This document shows, one piece after another, positions 62,097-64,000 of a DNA stretch of 64,000 bases (the first letter of the stretch is position 1; each line of letters begins with the position of its first letter). The stretch spans positions 1 through 64,000 of the forward strand of contig CBDCNX010000002.1 of assembly GCA_965219545.1 (NCBI GenBank). Direction: 5' to 3'. A model generated the notes under the pieces. It had not been told where the DNA came from and did no database searches. It worked only from the letters and a program-made list of their open reading frames with translations. Made by a program: the position numbers and the translations under genes. The stretch is from JAGQZY01 sp965219545. GTDB taxonomy: Bacteria > Bdellovibrionota > Bdellovibrionia > Bdellovibrionales > JAGQZY01.

Positions 62097-63314
62097 ATGG
62101 AAGACCTGAAAATCAATCTGGAGGATATCCTTCAGGCCCGGAAAAACATCCAATCGGTGGCAAGAGTGACCCCCGTGAATCCGGCTTTGGGGTCCGAACT
62201 CAGTAAAAAAAATATCCATTTTAAATTTGAAAATCGACAATTGACGGGAAGCTTTAAAATCAGGGGGGCTTTGAATAAGATCTCAAATTTAACAGAGTCT
62301 GAAAAAAAACAGGGGGTGATTGCCGCTTCCGCTGGAAACCACGCCCAGGGAGTGGCCATGAGTGCCAAACTGTTTGGAGTTCAAAGCAAAATTGTCATGC
62401 CACAAACAGCCCCTTTGATAAAAATTTCATCCACAAGATCCTACGGAGCGGAAGTTGTGCTTTTTGGTCACGTCTTTGATGAATCTTACAATAAGGCTTT
62501 GGAAATAGCCCGGGAGGAAAAACGGGTTTTCATTCACCCTTATGAAGATCGGTTTGTTATTGCCGGACAGGGAACCATTGGTCTTGAAATCCTGGATGCT
62601 CTGGCTGACGTTAAATCCATTGTCGTTCCCATTGGGGGAGGGGGATTGATTTCAGGAATCGCTTTTGCTGTCAAAAAGCTTAACCCGCAATGCAAAATCT
62701 ATGGTGTGGTTTCCAATCAAACTCCGGGAATGATGAATTTGAAAAAAAGAGAAGGAAAAAGTGTTTCCTCTTTCGTTTCAACCATTGCCGATGGAATCAC
62801 CGTTAAAAAACCCAGTGTCAGAATTTTTGATTCATTCATCAATCCTCTGGTGGACGATATTGTGGCTGTTCATGATGAAGACATTGCCCAGGCCATTGTC
62901 TATGCCATGGAAGTTGAAAAAGTGATTCTGGAAGGATCAGGGGCTGCGGGTCTGGCTGCCGTTCTCAAGGGTCAGCTTAAATTGGAGGAGCCCGCTTGCA
63001 TTCTTCTCTGCGGAGGCAATATTGATCTGAATGTGATCGGCAATATTATTGATACAGGTTTAAGGCAAAATGGCCGTCTCGTTCGTTTGTCCGTTATTGT
63101 AAATGACTTGCCAGGGGAGTTGGCCGCACTGACAAAGGATTTTGCACAAACCCACGCCAATGTTCTGGATGTAATCCATGACAGGGTGAGTTCCCATATT
63201 TCCCTGCGGCAAACAAAAATCGACTTTATACTTGAAACCACGGGTTTTCATCATATTGAAGAAATTAAAAAGAATATCCGCAAACGAAATATCCAAATCC
63301 TGGAAGAGGTCTAA
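62097..63314 (+). CDS. ilvA: Threonine ammonia-lyase with ACT-like domain
   Basis: Deaminates threonine to 2-oxobutanoate (isoleucine synthesis) with PLP. 405 residues. PLP lysine in LTGSFKIRGALNK, ASAGNHAQGVA, phosphate-binding VPIGGGGLISG; the last 75 residues form an ACT-like regulatory domain (VIVNDLPGELAALTKDFAQT). The length and single ACT domain match the shorter IlvA/TdcB-like type. AAGGAG at 62082-62087. hisC follows 2 bp after the stop. Confidence 0.9.
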   Translation: MEDLKINLEDILQARKNIQSVARVTPVNPALGSELSKKNIHFKFENRQLTGSFKIRGALNKISNLTESEKKQGVIAASAGNHAQGVAMSAKLFGVQSKIVMPQTAPLIKISSTRSYGAEVVLFGHVFDESYNKALEIAREEKRVFIHPYEDRFVIAGQGTIGLEILDALADVKSIVVPIGGGGLISGIAFAVKKLNPQCKIYGVVSNQTPGMMNLKKREGKSVSSFVSTIADGITVKKPSVRIFDSFINPLVDDIVAVHDEDIAQAIVYAMEVEKVILEGSGAAGLAAVLKGQLKLEEPACILLCGGNIDLNVIGNIIDTGLRQNGRLVRLSVIVNDLPGELAALTKDFAQTHANVLDVIHDRVSSHISLRQTKIDFILETTGFHHIEEIKKNIRKRNIQILEEV

Positions 63315-63316
63315 CC

Positions 63317-64000
63317 ATGCGTGTGTCCCCGGAAATTGAATCATTGATTCCCTACAAACCCGGTCGATCCACAGATCAGGTTAAAAGGGAGTTGGGACTT
63401 GAAAAAGTGATTAAACTGGCCAGTAACGAAAATCCCCTTGGCCCCAGTCCCAAAGCTGTCGCCGCTATTCAAAAAGCCTGTGAACTTATAACCCGTTACC
63501 CGGACCCTTCTTTTTTTAAACTACGTCAAAAACTTTCCACACTTTGGAAAATCAGAGCTGATGATATTGTTTTTGGCAACGGGTCCAATGAATTGATTGA
63601 CATTATTATCAGGGTCTTTTGTGAACCCGGGGACAAAATCATAGTGCCTCAAAAATCCTTTTTTGCATACGGAATTTGTGCCCAGGCGGCCCGGGTTGGA
63701 AAAAGAGAGATTCCCGTGGACAAAAATTTCAGATGGGACACAGACCGGTTTATTGATGATTTTAAAAGAAATCGCAATTCAAGGGAAAAGATTTTTTTCA
63801 TGGCCAATCCCAACAACCCCACAGGAAATTATCTCAATAAGGAGGAAATGGGTTATTTGCTCTCAGAGCTTGGAGGACGAAAAGACATCCTTGTGGTTCT
63901 CGACGAGGCCTACAACGAATACATAAGGGCTGAGGATTTTGGTTATGGTCTTGATTTTTTTAAAAAGTATCCCAATGTAATGGTTCTTCGCACTTTCAGT
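63317..64000 (+). CDS. hisC: Histidinol-phosphate aminotransferase, 5' part
   Basis: Aminotransferase class I/II; the gene runs off the window edge. ATG at 63317 with AGAGG before it. The 228 residues seen include IKLASNENPLGPSPK, GNGSNELIDIII, ANPNNPTGNYL and DEAYNEYI, all HisC motifs up to just before the PLP lysine. With ilvA upstream it suggests an amino-acid biosynthesis operon. Some HisC proteins act on tyrosine/phenylalanine instead. Confidence 0.9.
   Translation, partial: MRVSPEIESLIPYKPGRSTDQVKRELGLEKVIKLASNENPLGPSPKAVAAIQKACELITRYPDPSFFKLRQKLSTLWKIRADDIVFGNGSNELIDIIIRVFCEPGDKIIVPQKSFFAYGICAQAARVGKREIPVDKNFRWDTDRFIDDFKRNRNSREKIFFMANPNNPTGNYLNKEEMGYLLSELGGRKDILVVLDEAYNEYIRAEDFGYGLDFFKKYPNVMVLRTFS

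Overview
The window looks like a piece of a Gram-negative bacterial chromosome of moderate to low GC. It encodes a TonB-dependent receptor, many lipoprotein and secretion signals, an outer-membrane beta-barrel gene and MlaC-type periplasmic proteins. Isoprenoid genes are of the mevalonate type (type 2 IPP isomerase, class II HMG-CoA reductase, a GHMP kinase), and a nuo cluster carries a fused nuoCD. I infer a Bdellovibrionota- or delta-type lineage, with low confidence because no rRNA or phylogenetic marker was tested.

Layout. 1-8.8 kb (minus strand): TonB receptor, bifunctional proline-catabolism PutA, a dicarboxylate/amino-acid:cation symporter and two AAA ATPases of the DUF4143 type, one truncated. 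9.3-13.8 kb: a 1116-residue Calx-beta-type lipoprotein, an IS91 remnant and a secreted protein. 14.0-20.3 kb (minus): nuoB-CD-E-F-G-I, the peripheral arm of complex I with no membrane-arm genes next to it. 20.5-27.5 kb: two surface lipoproteins (one with seven FG-GAP repeats), a truncated MlaC-like protein, a UvrD/AddA-like helicase and a CysQ-MazG-like fusion. 27.5-34.3 kb (plus): L33, a truncated PLD-SNF2 helicase, L35-L20, then idi2-mvaA-GHMP kinase and glutaredoxin 2. Ribosomal and mevalonate genes are packed tightly here.

34.3-52.9 kb is an accessory region. It holds unknown secreted proteins, gene remnants (transglutaminase-like, PfkB, RHS-like), a Uma2 nuclease and an IS903-group element cleanly inserted in an outer-membrane gene. 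It also holds the first of three S41 peptidases, a split HipA-like kinase with a small partner, two RelE/HigB toxin-antitoxin pairs, a MerR regulator behind a perfect 28-bp palindrome, an SDH_sah (ClpP-class) protease with a DUF6941-like partner, and an intact IS66. 52.9-64 kb returns to metabolism: a GCS2/aspartoacylase pair, an SDR, two tandem S41 peptidases, an exported amidohydrolase, threonine ammonia-lyase and the start of hisC.

Two families of short interspersed repeats tie the window together. Family 1 is a 74-bp element with ends TATACTGA...TCAGTATA. Family 2 has TAGTCGGTCCTGAAA termini. Both lie in nearly all larger intergenic gaps, and in several genes they supply the stop codon, the last residues or a spurious start. 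A second theme is single-base frame breaks: at least eight genes are interrupted by one missing or extra base, mostly in short homopolymers. This points to long-read indel errors or recent gene decay.
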